Positions 47,067-58,518 of a DNA stretch of 64,000 bases are shown here, one piece after another (the first letter of the stretch is position 1; every line of letters begins with the position of its first letter). Below the pieces are notes generated by a model. That model saw only the letters and a list, made by a program, of their open reading frames with translations. It did not search any database and was not told the origin of the DNA. The DNA lies in the NCBI RefSeq assembly GCF_029784155.1, contig NC_073693.1:155558848-155622847 (forward strand), in the 5' to 3' direction. This stretch comes from Uranotaenia lowii (taxonomy: Eukaryota; Arthropoda; Insecta; Diptera; Culicidae). A program made the translations under genes and the position numbers.

Positions 47067-50000
47067 CTATTTATATAAACATGAATTTCTGTCTGTCTGT
47101 CTGTTTGTCTTTCTGTCTGTTCCCTATAGACTCAGAAACTACTGAACCGATTTACGTGATATTTGACAGGTGGGGGTATTGGAGGCCGGGGAAGGTTCCT
47201 ATTATGGTTTGGGACCCCTCCCCTAAACAGAAAGGGGGGAGGGGCCTTTCAAACAAAAGACAATTTTTTGCATAACTCTAGAAATATTCAAGCAAATGGT
47301 ATGAAATTTGGCATGGGGTGGTATTTGGGAACGGGGAATATTTGAAAGAATATCCCTCCTCTCAGTGGGATGATAGAAAGGGGGGAGGGAGGCTACTTTA
47401 CAATTTTTCATATAACTCGAAAACTAATCAAGATATTGGAACCAAATTCGGCATGGGAAGGTATTTTGATACGAAAAATATTTCAATGATAATTTGAGAC
47501 CCCTCCCTCTTTGCAGTTGAAATTGAGAGGGGCCTCTTTCATATTTTTTTTACGTAACTCAAAAACTAATCAATCAAATGGAATTAAATTTGGCATGGGC
47601 GGATATTGGGGAACGTGTCATGTTCTAATGATTGTTTGAGACCCCTTACTTCTTCCAGCGGGGAGAAAGGAAAGAGGGAGGAAATTTCATACAATTTTCA
47701 TTGCATAACTCAAGAACTACAACAGCAAATGGAACCAAATTTGGCATGGAACAATATTTGGGTACGAGAGATTCTTCTATGAATATTTGGTATCCCTCGC
47801 TCCTCCAAAAAGCTGGATGAAAAGGGGGAAAAAAAGTCTCCCTTACAATTTTCAGTATAACTGGAGAGCTAATCGATCAAATTGAACCCTATTTGGCATG
47901 TGAGGGTATTTGGATACGAGAAATGTTTCTGTTATAAATTGAAGCTCCACCTGTTTATCAGCGGAAAGATATAAAGGGTATAGGAGATAAGATATAAAGG
48001 GGGCTTTCATACAATTTTTTTGCATAACTCGAGAATTAATCGAGCAAATGTAACCAATTTTGGTTTCATAAAGTATTTTATTAATACGCAAAATGCTTTT
48101 ATGAATATTAAGTTCTCCTCCCTCCATTCAGGAAATGCAAAGAATGCTTGACTCATATTTAAAAAAAAATCTATTTGTTTCATCTGAACAATATGAAATA
48201 TTGTATTCATAAATTTAAGTGATAACCTTGTTTTAAAATTGGGTTATTGTATTGTATTATTGGTTTTTACTTCAAGAATATTCTTTTATATTTATATCCA
48301 TCTTTTATAATCACAATCACAATAAAAGTAAATAACAATAAACGTATTCGTTTTTGCAGAGGCTGAACCCATTGGAAACATGTGAATATATTTCATATAT
48401 TTATCGTTTTGTCATTATGTGTGTTAATCTTGTATAACTTTAAATAGGATAACATTAATTACATTTGTTTTTTATGATATAATTATTATTTTCAATTATT
48501 TTTCTTTTATTTATATATTAATTTTTTATTTATTTATTCATTAACCTCAGAGGTCATTCGGGTTCGGAGGTTGTTGGAGGCATCTATGAAAATTTGAAGG
48601 ATTCTCCAGGCAAAGCTGCGGTAAGATTAGAGCTGAGTAAAGGTACCGTAAGGAAAGGTGAAAGATCGGATGGAAATTGAATTGGGTATGAAACTGAACA
48701 AGGTTGGTTCCAGCTACAGGTAAGCTGAGAGTGTCTAGAGGTAAGATAGGTAAAAGGTAAGATTATTTTACCATACAACTATTTCATTGATTGAATATAT
48801 TATATAAGAGCGAACAAACAGTTGCCAGCTGGGCAGGTATCTACACGTATGCGGAATACCTGTCGTAGATTCTTAACTCTTAATATGTTATGAATTTTAT
48901 ACGGTTGCGAAACTGTTTGCTCGTTCTACAAATAAGACATACACCTACACGAAACATTTTCATTTCATGACAGTTCACACGAAGCCATGGTGTCGGGTAT
49001 GTGATGATTTGCATAGAAGATTGGCCGAACTAAAAATCTAAATGATGCAAGTTAGCGCATACGTTGGCGAAACTGCGGTGAATCCGTGCACCCATGGTGG
49101 ATTATCTACATACATACATACATACATTAAGTTCTCCTCCCTCCATTCAATGGGGAGAACGGAAGGGGGGGTGGTACTTTCTTTCAAGTTTATGCATAAC
49201 TCGAGAATTTACTACGCAAATAAAACCAAATTTGGCATGGGATGGTATTTAAATACGAGAAATTTTTCTATGTGGAACAATTCCTTTCTTGCAGGATAGA
49301 ATTGGGAATATAGAAAGGGAAGAGGCAAGCTTATATTTAACTTTTTTTTTGCAAAATCCGAGAAATGGACAAAACTTCACATGGAAAATCATTTTGGTAT
49401 GGTTCTATGATTATCTGACACACCTTCCAGTGAGTAGGTAAATAGGAGGAGGGAGGTGAGCCCAATACAATTTTGTTAGCATAGGTTCTCAATTTATGCT
49501 AACGAAGCCAATAAATCGAATAAATCGAAACATATATGGCATGGAAAGGTACTTGGTTACGAGATATGTTTCTACGATTTTTATAGACCCTTACGCTTTA
49601 CAGTGTAGAGAGAAGAAGAAAGGAAAAACGGAAAAAGGAAGAAAGTAAAGCTTAAAAACTTATCAACCAATGGAACTATATTTGATATAAGAGGATTTTT
49701 GGGCTCCAAAAAATGGGTATGATTATTAAAGACCACGACCTCCATTCATCAGGGGATGATGGGAAGGACAGGGGGGCTCTCTTATCAGTTTTTAGCATAA
49801 ACTTCAGAACATATCAAGCAAAAACAACCAAATTTTATAGGTTGGATTGTTTGCGTATGATTAATTTGAGACCCTCCTTTTTCGGGCGAAGCTTAAAGAA
49901 ACAGATTAAAATTATCACAACATATAGATCAAGATTCAGAAAAATAGTTTAAGTCATCGTTGTATTCATTGCAAATCATAATCTGATTCAAAATAATGCC

Positions 50001-50083
50001 AATAAAACAATAAAAATTTGAAGAATTTCCGAAAATATCATTTGTTTTGAAAGGTGTAGCATAGCACACCGGGTCAGCTGGTT
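47067..50083 (+). mobile_element. Helitron-like element carrying an array of about 150-bp repeats
   Basis: It begins right after the CTAGT of the previous segment with TCTATCTATTTATATAAACA, then CTGTCTGTCTGTCTGTTTG (47090-47110), and ends at 50083 with the hairpin GGTGTAGCATAGCACACC then GGGTCAGCTGGT. TC start, hairpin, CTRRT end and no target duplication suit a Helitron. The interior consists of diverged units of about 150 bp built on GCATAACTC, AACCAAATTTGGCATG, GGTATTTGG and GAGACCCCTCCC (about 47160-48130 and 49126-49960). Open frames here follow the repeat and are not considered genes. Confidence 0.55.
48131..49125. mobile_element. 995-bp segment flanked by a 24-bp direct repeat
   Basis: An exact 24-bp direct repeat (starting ATTAAGTTCTCC, ending CCCTCCATTCA) lies at 48107-48130 and 49126-49149 and interrupts the array of 150-bp repeats. 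The segment ends in (CATA)n just before the right copy, as some non-LTR 3' ends do. Inside, GAGCGAACAAACAGTT near 48809 pairs with AACTGTTTGCTCGTTC near 48910. A short coding-like tail (EVVGGIYENLKDSPGKAAV, about 48565-48630) hints at a retrotransposon C-terminus, but no domain is recognisable. Confidence 0.55.
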
Positions 50084-50680
50084 TTATATAAAAGAACCGA
50101 AGTCCAAATAATGAGATATTCTAAGTTACTTTTTTTACAATTCTTTATGTTTCCATTTTTTAGGCAAAAATTTTATAGGGAAAATTTTGGTTCTTTAATT
50201 AGAATATTTTTTAGATTTTGTTTAAGTATTATCTCTTGTTTTGGTGGTTTTGCGCATTTAAATTCATTTGTTTTAATGAAATCAGTTTTTAAAAATGAGT
50301 ATCTTGATAAAAATTTTTTGACATCGACAAATAAACTAATGTTTACAAAAATTGGGCGAGGCATGTATTGTGCAAACATTCACAGGCCATTGTCAATCGC
50401 AATTTGTTCGCAAATATCCGTGTATCTATAAATTTCAGTGTTTTAAGAAATTATAACCAAAATTTCCTATTTAGACTACGAACGTTTCAGTCGGCTTGTC
50501 TAACTTAAAAACTTTTTTCAAATTTAGACATAATCATTGAACTTTGTCCTGATCCCAACAAAACTCCGAGAAAACAAAAAAAAAACATGGCCCTTAGGAG
50601 AGGCAACGTCTTTGGCAGACCAGTCGCCATCAGCGTTATCATTTTATCTTATCATATGCACCTCAGGAGAGCACTTCAAA
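50084..50680. other. AT-rich spacer, nothing recognised
   Basis: The 106-codon plus frame at 50111-50431 is dominated by Phe/Leu/Ile codons expected from AT-rich sequence and has no motif. Confidence 0.35.
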
Positions 50681-51191
50681 CTAACGGCCTCTTTTAGAGG
50701 GGGCAGCAGGGGTGTCTTTATGGAACATTAGCACCTTTGGACCATCTTTCCGTGGCGTGGCCAGGATCGCCGTATCTCTGGTTTTCCTCAGCGAATTGCT
50801 CTCTTGCCAAGAAGCATAAGTTCGCTCCCAGCAATCCCAGAAACAACGATACACAAAGGACATCAAAAAACGCCCTCTCATAGAGGAGGCAACACGTGTC
50901 CAGATATTTTCAACGGTAATTAGCCAGTATGATAATGGAGGATTCGAAGCAATATTAGCAGCAGAGTATATATGGAACTTGTAATAAAAGTCATTAACAC
51001 GCCCAAGAAATATCATTATTTTTATCGGCCACCCATATCTTTTCTAATTGATAACTTCTTTGTTCGTTCCCGTGGAGGGGCATTTTGTGTATGCCGTGAT
51101 ATGGTGCTGCCATCTGGTCAAATTTAATATTGGCTGTTATGACACGAGATGAGTCGAAACAAAATGTGATGTCCTCGTTATTGCAGCTCAT
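50681..51191 (-). pseudogene. Possible coding remnant of unknown function
   Basis: Two minus-strand frames abut: 51191-50994 (begins MSCNNEDITFCFDSSRV) and 51016-50681 (contains ENIWTRVASSMRGRFLMSF and YASWQESNSLRK). They overlap by about 23 bp in different phases, so one indel would join them into roughly 170 residues. Composition here is less AT-rich than around it and residue use is balanced rather than Phe/Lys/Asn-rich. I do not recognise the protein; it may be a degraded host exon or part of a retroelement. Confidence 0.3.
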
Positions 51192-52159
51192 TAGAGGATT
51201 TTATCGTTGAAAATCAAGTTATATCTTCAGTAATTCACTTGAATTTGTTGCCCTGTTGCATGGATTTTTTTCGAGTGTTGAGGTGTTCTTCTGTCTCAAT
51301 CAAGACATCGTAGAATCTTTAAAGTCGTTTCGAAAGAGATGCAACATTAGATAAACGATTTCTTTTTCTCACACGCTCTTGGTTTCTTCGAAAGTAAAGG
51401 TGAACGTGTTGCTCAAATCTAGGTACCGGATAGCTTTTTCTGACTAAACCAACAAAAACAAAATTAATTTCAGCGCAAATTATATTTGCACTTAAAATTG
51501 CTTGTCTAATTGAATCCAACTTCCAACAAACGGCTCCCCAAACACCGCGCTTAGCGTAGCAGTGATTTTCTCACCCCCACCTAAATGTTTAGCAAGAAGG
51601 TAGCAATGTTTGATTTGTTGCCGAATTAAAGAAACTTCTTGTTCGCTTCCCGGTATTTGCTGCAACGCAGTCGCACCGCACCGGAAGTACTGGAGCGTAA
51701 ACTTCAAATTGTTGGCGCCTGAATTATCGCCAATTATTTGGGGAAATGTTTAGCATGGATGAGAATCAGCAATTGAGCTATTTTTAGAACTTATTGCAAT
51801 GTGATTGAAATATCTTGAACTGAAAACGCTTTGCAAAATTACTTGAACTGTTCAATTTTTATCAATGGAACAACGAATTGTGATCTGAAACCTTTACTCA
51901 ATCTCATGATGTTATGACAATTCCGATGATACAATTGGTGTTAGAGTAATTATAATATTTATAATGCCAGTTTAAATTGAAAATGGAAAATTCTCAACTA
52001 CTGTCCAGAAAAAGTTTTCAAGAATATTCTTTAAAAGACATACACCGTCTTAGCCGATTTAGGCTCACAGACTGAATAAACGTGGACAACTAAAGATTAC
52101 CATTTAACACCCAGTACCAAGATGGGAATCATGATCATTTTTTAGTAAGGAATTACTGA
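51192..52159. other. Unassigned sequence
   Basis: Short frames on the minus strand (51319-51707) have no motif. No paired termini or RNA gene was found. Confidence 0.3.
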
Positions 52160-52615
52160 TTTTGATAAAAAAAAACTTTTATTTCTCCGATAATAGTTTC
52201 GTAAAAAGGAACTCAAAAATTGATTTTGTCTAAAAAATAGAATATAGCGCCTTTAAGTATGCAATGATGTTACAATTTTAGAATACTCTTTTCTGGTACT
52301 TATAAATTGTGAAATGAGAATTTTTATGAATAAAAACAATGAATGGATCGACTTTCAGTTTTGTTTAGTTATTTCTAGGGTTAGCACCCCTGAATAAAAT
52401 ATCAAGTCTCCTTCAATCAGGGATCAAGTCTCCCTAAACTTTAAAAATATAACTTTTTTTTTAAAGTCCCACCAGAATGATTATGATTCATCAACGGAAT
52501 CAATTATTCAATCAAATAATTTTTGGAGCAAAGAAACTTGAAACTATACGCTGTCAGAAAATGCAAAAGACAGCGAGTTGCTATTTTTTTTCCAAAAATA
52601 TAGGATGGGCACAAA
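52160..52615 (-). repeat. Inverted partial copy of the ACTTGATCCCC MITE
   Basis: Reading the minus strand, 52615-52160 matches about 15970-16400 of the 15953-16903 MITE, including the GACTTGATC words (near 52405 and 52425) and the GCATACTTAAAGGCGC phrase. The terminal repeats are lost or degraded, so only the interior is called. Confidence 0.6.
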
Positions 52616-53027
52616 AAAAAGGATGAAGTATTCCTTACAAATCCTTATCTCCGCTTAGAGTTTGAGTTTATGCTAAAATATGGATAACAAACGTACTCTT
52701 TTAAAAGTCAATTTCTCGCGTGAGCTTTCATTACGTCGTATGAAACATCTCAAGAATTCACAGAAAACTGCTGCAAAATGTATCAAAACAACTTTAAAAT
52801 TTGTATCTGACATATAGAACATGTTGTCCAGGCTACAAATATTCTAAACGGAAAGAAGTTGCGACTAGTTTATGTCAGTTTTTGTATTTTTTTCGTAATA
52901 AAACTCTTTGTTTACATGTTTCATACGACGTAATGAAAGCTCACGCGATTTTTTTTTTACCAAAAATTTTACTAAAAATTTTCACGAAATTTACTTTTTT
53001 TTAAACATAAATGTTTTCAGCGAATTT
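52616..53027. other. AT-rich spacer with a short inverted repeat
   Basis: CGCGTGAGCTTTCATTACGT at about 52718 and its approximate reverse complement ACGTAATGAAAGCTCACGCG at about 52929 form inverted arms separated by about 190 bp, with TATGAAACAT/ATGTTTCATA extending them. It may be a small MITE. No gene. Confidence 0.45.
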
Positions 53028-53134
53028 ATAATCTTAACTTAACATACGGCAACACACACGAGATTGGAACAGCTTTTATAGTAATGGAAAAGATGCAAAA
53101 GCGTGTGATCGGGTGATGGCCGATCAACTCACGA

Positions 53135-53820
53135 ATGTGCAGGTTGAGAATCAAAGGCCGGTTCTTCAACATCAGCATCATCAACGAGCACAGCCCTCAC
53201 CTCGGAAGTACCGGTGACGACAAAGACGAATTTTACGCGCAGCTGGAGCGTGAATACGACCGTTGCCCAAAACATGATATCAAGATCGTCATCGGGGATT
53301 TCAGTGCTCAGGTCGGCCAGGAGGAGGAATTCAAACCGACAATTGGAAGGTTCAGTGCGCACCAGCTGACCAACGAAAACGGCCTTAGACTTATTGATTT
53401 CGCTGACTCCAAACGAATGGCCGTACGTAGTACCTTTTCCAGCACCGCCTCTCACACAAGTACATTTGGAGATCACCGTACCAAACGCAATCACAGATCG
53501 ACCACGTTTTGATTGACAGCCGGCACTTCTCGGACATCATCGACGTCAGATCCTGTCGAGGCGCCAACATCGAGTCAGACCACTATCTGGTGATGGTGAA
53601 GATGCGCCCAAAACTCTCCGTAGTGAACAACACACAAAACCGGCGCCCGCCTCGGTTAAATATCGCACGACTGCCGGCAGAGGGCGAGCTTGACGAAGCC
53701 CCTCTCGAGGACTGTTGGGATACCATCAAAACAGCCATCAACAGTGCTGCGAGAACGTCATCGGTTATGTGGAGCGAACTCGACGGAAGGACTGGTTCGA
53801 CGAGGAGTGTAGGAGGGTGA
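53135..53820 (+). pseudogene. Endonuclease part of RTE-like copy 2, frameshifted
   Basis: 53135-53512 reads HDIKIVIGDFSAQVGQEEEF, then a one-T deletion in a T-run at about 53437 (T4 against T5 in copy 1) shifts the frame. 53509-53820 resumes with IDSRHFSDIIDV and SDHYLVMVKM to the same ...RSVGG stop as copy 1. The APE-type nuclease would nick the target for target-primed reverse transcription; here it lacks its N-terminal third. Confidence 0.75.
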
Positions 53821-55463
53821 TGGACGAAGAGAATGCCGCGCGGGCGGTAGTAGTGCAAAGAGGCACCCGTCGAAATGTGGAAAATCACCGACAGCGGAAG
53901 AGGCAGCGAGTCCGAATTTTCCAGGAGAAAAAGCGCCGCCTGGAGGAGGAGGAACTCGAGGAGCTGGAGCAGCTGCATCGTTCCCAAGAAACACGAAAGT
54001 TCTATCAGAAACTCAACGCATCCCGCAAAGGCATCGTGCCGCAAGCCGAAATGTGCCGGGATAAGGACGGAGGCATCCTGACGGACAATCGTGAGGTGAT
54101 CAAAAGATGGAAGCAGCACTTCGATGAACACCTGAACGGCGCACATGCAGGAGATCAAGACGGTGGGGGAAGGTACATCGCCGGCGTAGCCAACGCCTAC
54201 AAAGTGTTGTCCCGAATCCTACTCCGTCGCCTAACGCCGCAAGCAAACAGATACGTGGAAAGTCATCAGGCAGGCTTCATGGAGGGACGGTCTACGACGG
54301 ACCAGATATTCACATTACGACAAATCCTCCAAAAATGCCGTGAACACCAAGTCCCTACGCACCATCTAATCATCGTCTTCAAAGCCGTATACGACACGAT
54401 CGACCGTAACGAGCTATGGAAAATCATGGACGAGAACGGCTTTTTCGGGAAGCTGATCAGACTTATCAAGGCGACGATGGATGGAACGCAGTGCTGTGTG
54501 CGGATTTCGGGTGAATTGTCGAGTTCATTCGAATCGCGCAGGGGGCTTCGACAAGGTGATGGTCTATCCTGCATGATGGTCAACGTGGCGCTAGAAGGTG
54601 TTATTCAACAAGCGGTGGGCGAAATGCGGGGCACGATTTTCAACAGATCCAGTCAACTTATCTGCTTTGCCGATGACATTGATATAGTCGGCAGGTCATC
54701 TGCGGCGGTGGAGGAGATCTACCGCAAACTGAAACGCGAAGCAGGAAGGATTGGGTTGATGATTAATACGTCCAAGACGAAGTACATGCTGGCCTGCGGA
54801 TCCGAGACCGACCGAACCCGCTTGTCCAGTAATAACAAGGTCACGATCGACGGCGACGAGCTGGAGATAGTCGAAGACTTTGTCTATCTCGGCTCACTGG
54901 TGACCGCAGACAATGACACCAGCCGTGAGATCCGGAGGCGAATTATCATCGGAAGTCGTGCCTACTATGGACTCCTTAAGCAACTGCGGTCGAGAAGACT
55001 TAGCCCTCGCACGAAGTGTAGCCTGTATATGACGCTCATTAGACCGGTTGTTCTCTACGGGAACAAGACATGGATATTGCTCGAGGAGGACCTGCGTACA
55101 CTCGGAGTATTCGAGCGACGAGTGTTAAGAACCATCTTTGGCGGCGTACAGGAGAACGGAGTGTGGAGGCGAAGGATGAACCACGAGCTCGCGCGACTTT
55201 ACGACGAACCCAGTATCCAGAAGGTGGTGAAGGCTGGCCGGATACGCTGGGTGGGACATGTTGCGAGAATGCCGGACGACTGTCCTGCAAAACAGGTCTT
55301 CGCTACGAATCCGGTAGGAACAAGACGAGCAGGGACGCAACGAGCGAGGTGGTTAGACCAAGTGGAGCGTGATCTGGCGAACGTGGGGTGTCCGAGAATT
55401 TGGAGAACGGTTGTCATGGACCGAGTGAACTTTAGGAATTATGTTCGTCAAGTTATGTCGTGA
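53715..55463 (+). pseudogene. Reverse transcriptase of RTE-like copy 2: long open frame with an in-frame deletion
   Basis: The 582-codon frame overlaps the endonuclease frame by about 100 bp in a different phase. In order: a Lys/Glu-rich coiled-coil-like region (EEEELEELEQLHR, residues about 75-90), the deletion junction (GVAN-AYKVLSR, about 158), HQAGFMEGRSTTDQIFTLRQ, RGLRQGDGLSCMMVNVALEG, LICFADDIDIVG (catalytic Asp pair, about 317), DFVYLGSLVTADNDTSREI and a C-terminal IRWVGHVARMPDDCP region, then a stop before the short 3' end. The missing LPEEWKEG...NYRAI block (present in copy 1) should make it inactive despite its length. The ATG used is formal; the natural frame comes from upstream. 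Confidence 0.8.
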
Positions 55464-55504
55464 GACGGAATACTATGTATATAAAAATAAATAATCTTAA
55501 CTTA

Positions 55505-55699
55505 CTGAAAACTAAAACCATTTACCAAGCTTTGCGCCTGGACAGTATGCAAACCCTAGCAATATGATAGGGTTTGTCATCGTATGTCATCTTTTTCGGG
55601 ACTACCTTGGAACTACTGTGATGTTTTTGTATGACATTAAAGAAAAACCCTGCTTACTACAGGGTCCAGTTATTATTAAAGGGAAAATCATAATTGTCA
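55505..55699. other. Short spacer between two retrotransposon remnants
   Basis: It contains CTGGACAGTATGCAAACCCT and an inverted CCCTAGCA/ATAGGGTTTG word pair. No gene. Confidence 0.3.
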
Positions 55700-56050
55700 T
55701 GTGTTCGAGCTCAAGAGTAAACATCGATCACAGTTGTACTTGTGTCATCAAAGGGCGCTAGAAATCGAGATTCGGGAACGTAAGTGGAGATGGATTGGGC
55801 ACACGCTGCGAAAAGATGAAGACGAGATTTGCAGAGAGGCGCTAGATTGGAATCCAGAAGGTCATCGAAGAAGAGGCAGGCCCAGAAACTCGTGGTGGCG
55901 AAGCCTAGCCGCTGAAATCCGAACTGTCGACGAGAATCTTGACTGGGACCAGGTGAAGACGCTGGCTCCGGATCGTCAACAGTGGAGGTCTTTTACCACG
56001 GCCCTATGCACCGGAGGATCGGCGCGGGATCATTAAGTAGTAAGTAAGTA
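55700..56050 (+). pseudogene. 3' tail of a second RTE-type retrotransposon with TAAG repeats
   Basis: The frame from about 55746 to 56036 encodes a C-terminal tail (RKWRWIGHTLRKDEDEICRE, DWNPEGHRRRGRPRNSWWRS, WDQVKTLAPDRQQWRSF) found at the end of RTE-like reverse transcriptases. It is followed by a TAAGTAGTAAGTAAGTA tail (56034-56050). It differs from the C-terminus of copies 1 and 2, so it is another family. Everything upstream of the tail is missing (5' truncation). Confidence 0.65.
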
Positions 56051-58516
56051 CAATTGTACCGGATAAGTTTCTAAATGACTGTCCGCCAACTGCATCGTTG
56101 ATATAAGTTGCGAATGACATAAAGATGTTAAAACGGCTATAACCGAAACAAGCAAAAAATAATTGTCATATCAGTTACATGACTTGAAACAAAAAGGAGA
56201 TGTTTGAAAGGCTTCAAATAAACTGGTTATTTTGTAACTAATTCGATAATAATCTTATTGTAGTCTTTTTGGCGTTACAGGATATGGTAACCCAAAGGTA
56301 ATATGAAATGATGCCTTAGGTGAACATGAACAAAGAGTAAGGCGTCAAGAAAGGAAAGGATTTTTTTCTTATTGAAAGGTTTTTTAAAAGCAGAATTAAA
56401 AAAACACAGGAAACTGAATGGAAGGTCATTAAAACTTGTTTTGTTTTGAAATTGAAAGTATATCAATTGAACCTGCAACATTGGAATTTGAAGTAAAACT
56501 TCTATATTCAAATTCGTCAACCAAATGTTTCGTGTGTGTTTGGAAGCGTCGCGTTTTCAATTGAACTGCTTTCAATGTTAAAAGACAAACCTCCATTCAG
56601 CAGGTATAACTTTGGTTTTCTGAAAAGATACTAAGTTATGTTTGTTTTTTTAGAACAAAATGTTAAATTTTCCCATATAATCCTAAATTTATTAACCCTG
56701 TAAACGTGATTTAAAAATTCTGCAAAAGCATGGATGAGATTTGAACAAAAAAAATCTTTTGAGATTTCAGAAACTACAGTCACATCCTTGGATTCAATTT
56801 CATGCCCGGTTCTACATCAACAACATTATTCTCTTCAGTACTGCCATTACCAGGCTTTTTCAAATCATTTAAGAAAAATTTATCATTATTAATTAAACTT
56901 GAGAGTGAAGAATGAAAGTTGGATGTTTTATAAAAAAAATACTGTTAAAAAATGCAACAAAGATTGAGCTTGCCGTTAGAAGTTGCTCTTTGAAAGCAAT
57001 CAAATCGCTTAAATGTACCTGTTCCTATTCCTGAAAAGATTCATCCAACAATGATGTTAACTGCAAGTTTGAAGGAACCGAAATGGAGCAGTTTTTCAGT
57101 TGTCCGAAAATGAAGTTATGCGTCAAACGTGATTTTCGGTAACGGAAGCGAGCATAAAATTCCTCCGCCATCAGAAGCAGCAAGGGCGCTTTCCTCGTGT
57201 AGCTGAAATTCGTCAACGAGTCTCAGCCACGATGATGACTGACATCGGAATGCGACGCCTTTGAATTTCAGCTCGATTGAACTTTATGCTTGGCAACTTT
57301 TCACTCGCTTGTCGTTTCGATTTCATGCGGCGGCATCACACACCATTTTCCAATTTCTGAAAGAAAGCTCCATAAAACTTGAAGCAACAGTCGTCGTCGT
57401 CGTCGTTTCGTCTGCTTAACGATGATATTTATGCTGCCATGAGGATTCGTTTCGCCTGTCCCCGAAACGAGAAGTCCGTCAAAAAAAAGTCGTCACCCCT
57501 GTTTTCGTAAAAATTTCCCTTAAACGTGTCTATATGCGGTCTTTGTCGTCTTGCCATCGAAGATTTCCTTCTACTAAAGAACATCCAGGGATCTCCGATT
57601 CGCTCGAATGCCCCTGCTTTTGAGCTCGCTAGTTTTCTGAAGCCCATCAACACAAAAACATTCCTCCATTCACCCCCACCCCACTTCGAAAAAAAATCCA
57701 GAACACGCAACGACTTCCACACACTATGTTGGAGGTTTTCTGTTCTTTCTTTATCACATAGCACATACAGTCACACACCCCATAATCATAAAAGAAGTTC
57801 ATGTTATTTATAATAATAAAAATAAATTTCACAGCGGATGTAAATCTATTTGAAGACTTAAAAATTATTTTCCTTTTCTGGGAGAACTCATTTCCGCTGC
57901 TGTGATTTTATGTTTGCTTCTGAGCGCTTCCCTGCTTCCCTTTTCTTTCGTTTGGCATCGATGGCCTCGCTTCCGGGGCCGGGTTTCCCGTTCCAATTTT
58001 CCCATCAGCAGCATTCATCTCGACTAGTAAGACGTCGACGGCGCTGAAGACGACGACGAAATAAGGAAAAACGAACAGTTCCTTTTCTGTTGCTGCACGT
58101 GGACAAACCTTGAATTTTATATGGTGATGCGATTCTGTTGTATACACTTTTTAACGGAAGGTTCTCGGTTCTTGGGCTGAGTTGTGTTGAAGTTTATTTT
58201 ATTTTTGTTTCAGAAGTAAACTACAACTTTGGGAATGGTGAAACTTGTTGGATTCGAATGTGACATTCGAATGATGAAAGAACAAAGCTTAGCATTTAGC
58301 ACCTTTTAGTGGTGCGATGACGGAAACGAATTTTAATAAAACATTGGTTTTCTGAAGTAGCTTTTTAAACTACAATTTGAACTGCAATAGGCTTTTTAAG
58401 CAAAATTGATGCTTTTTATTGAAAATTCTACATAAAGTGACCGGCATAGAACAAAATTCAATCTTTTTTAAATGGCTGTTAATGGAAAACTGTTCTGATC
58501 CATTAAGCACAATCGT
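56051..58516. other. Unassigned sequence with a GC-richer part (57010-58240) and microsatellites
   Basis: The first kilobase is AT-rich. From about 57010 the composition rises and includes a (GTC)n run at 57391-57407. Overlapping frames on both strands (for example 57429-57764 minus, 57526-57813 plus) lack motifs. As with 14440-15480 this may be unique host sequence such as a UTR or regulatory region. No splice-supported gene can be proposed. Confidence 0.3.
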
Positions 58517-58518
58517 TA

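Larger units (their letters stand above)
53042..55490 (+). mobile_element. RTE-like non-LTR retrotransposon, copy 2, with target-site duplication
   Basis: The 14-bp direct repeat ATAATCTTAACTTA at 53028-53041 and 55491-55504 flanks the copy exactly. It is 5'-truncated inside the endonuclease (starting CATACGGCAACACACACGAG) and ends with a short AT-rich tail (ATAAAAATAA). Relative to copy 1 it has lost about 300 bp between GTAGCCAACG (54190) and CCTACAAAGT, which removes the first reverse-transcriptase motifs. It is less decayed than copy 1. Confidence 0.9.

Noticed and set aside
47163..49299. Short frames with repeated KFGMGWYL-like peptides as a repeat protein
   Set aside because: The frames follow the 150-bp DNA repeat and are broken by stops in each unit.
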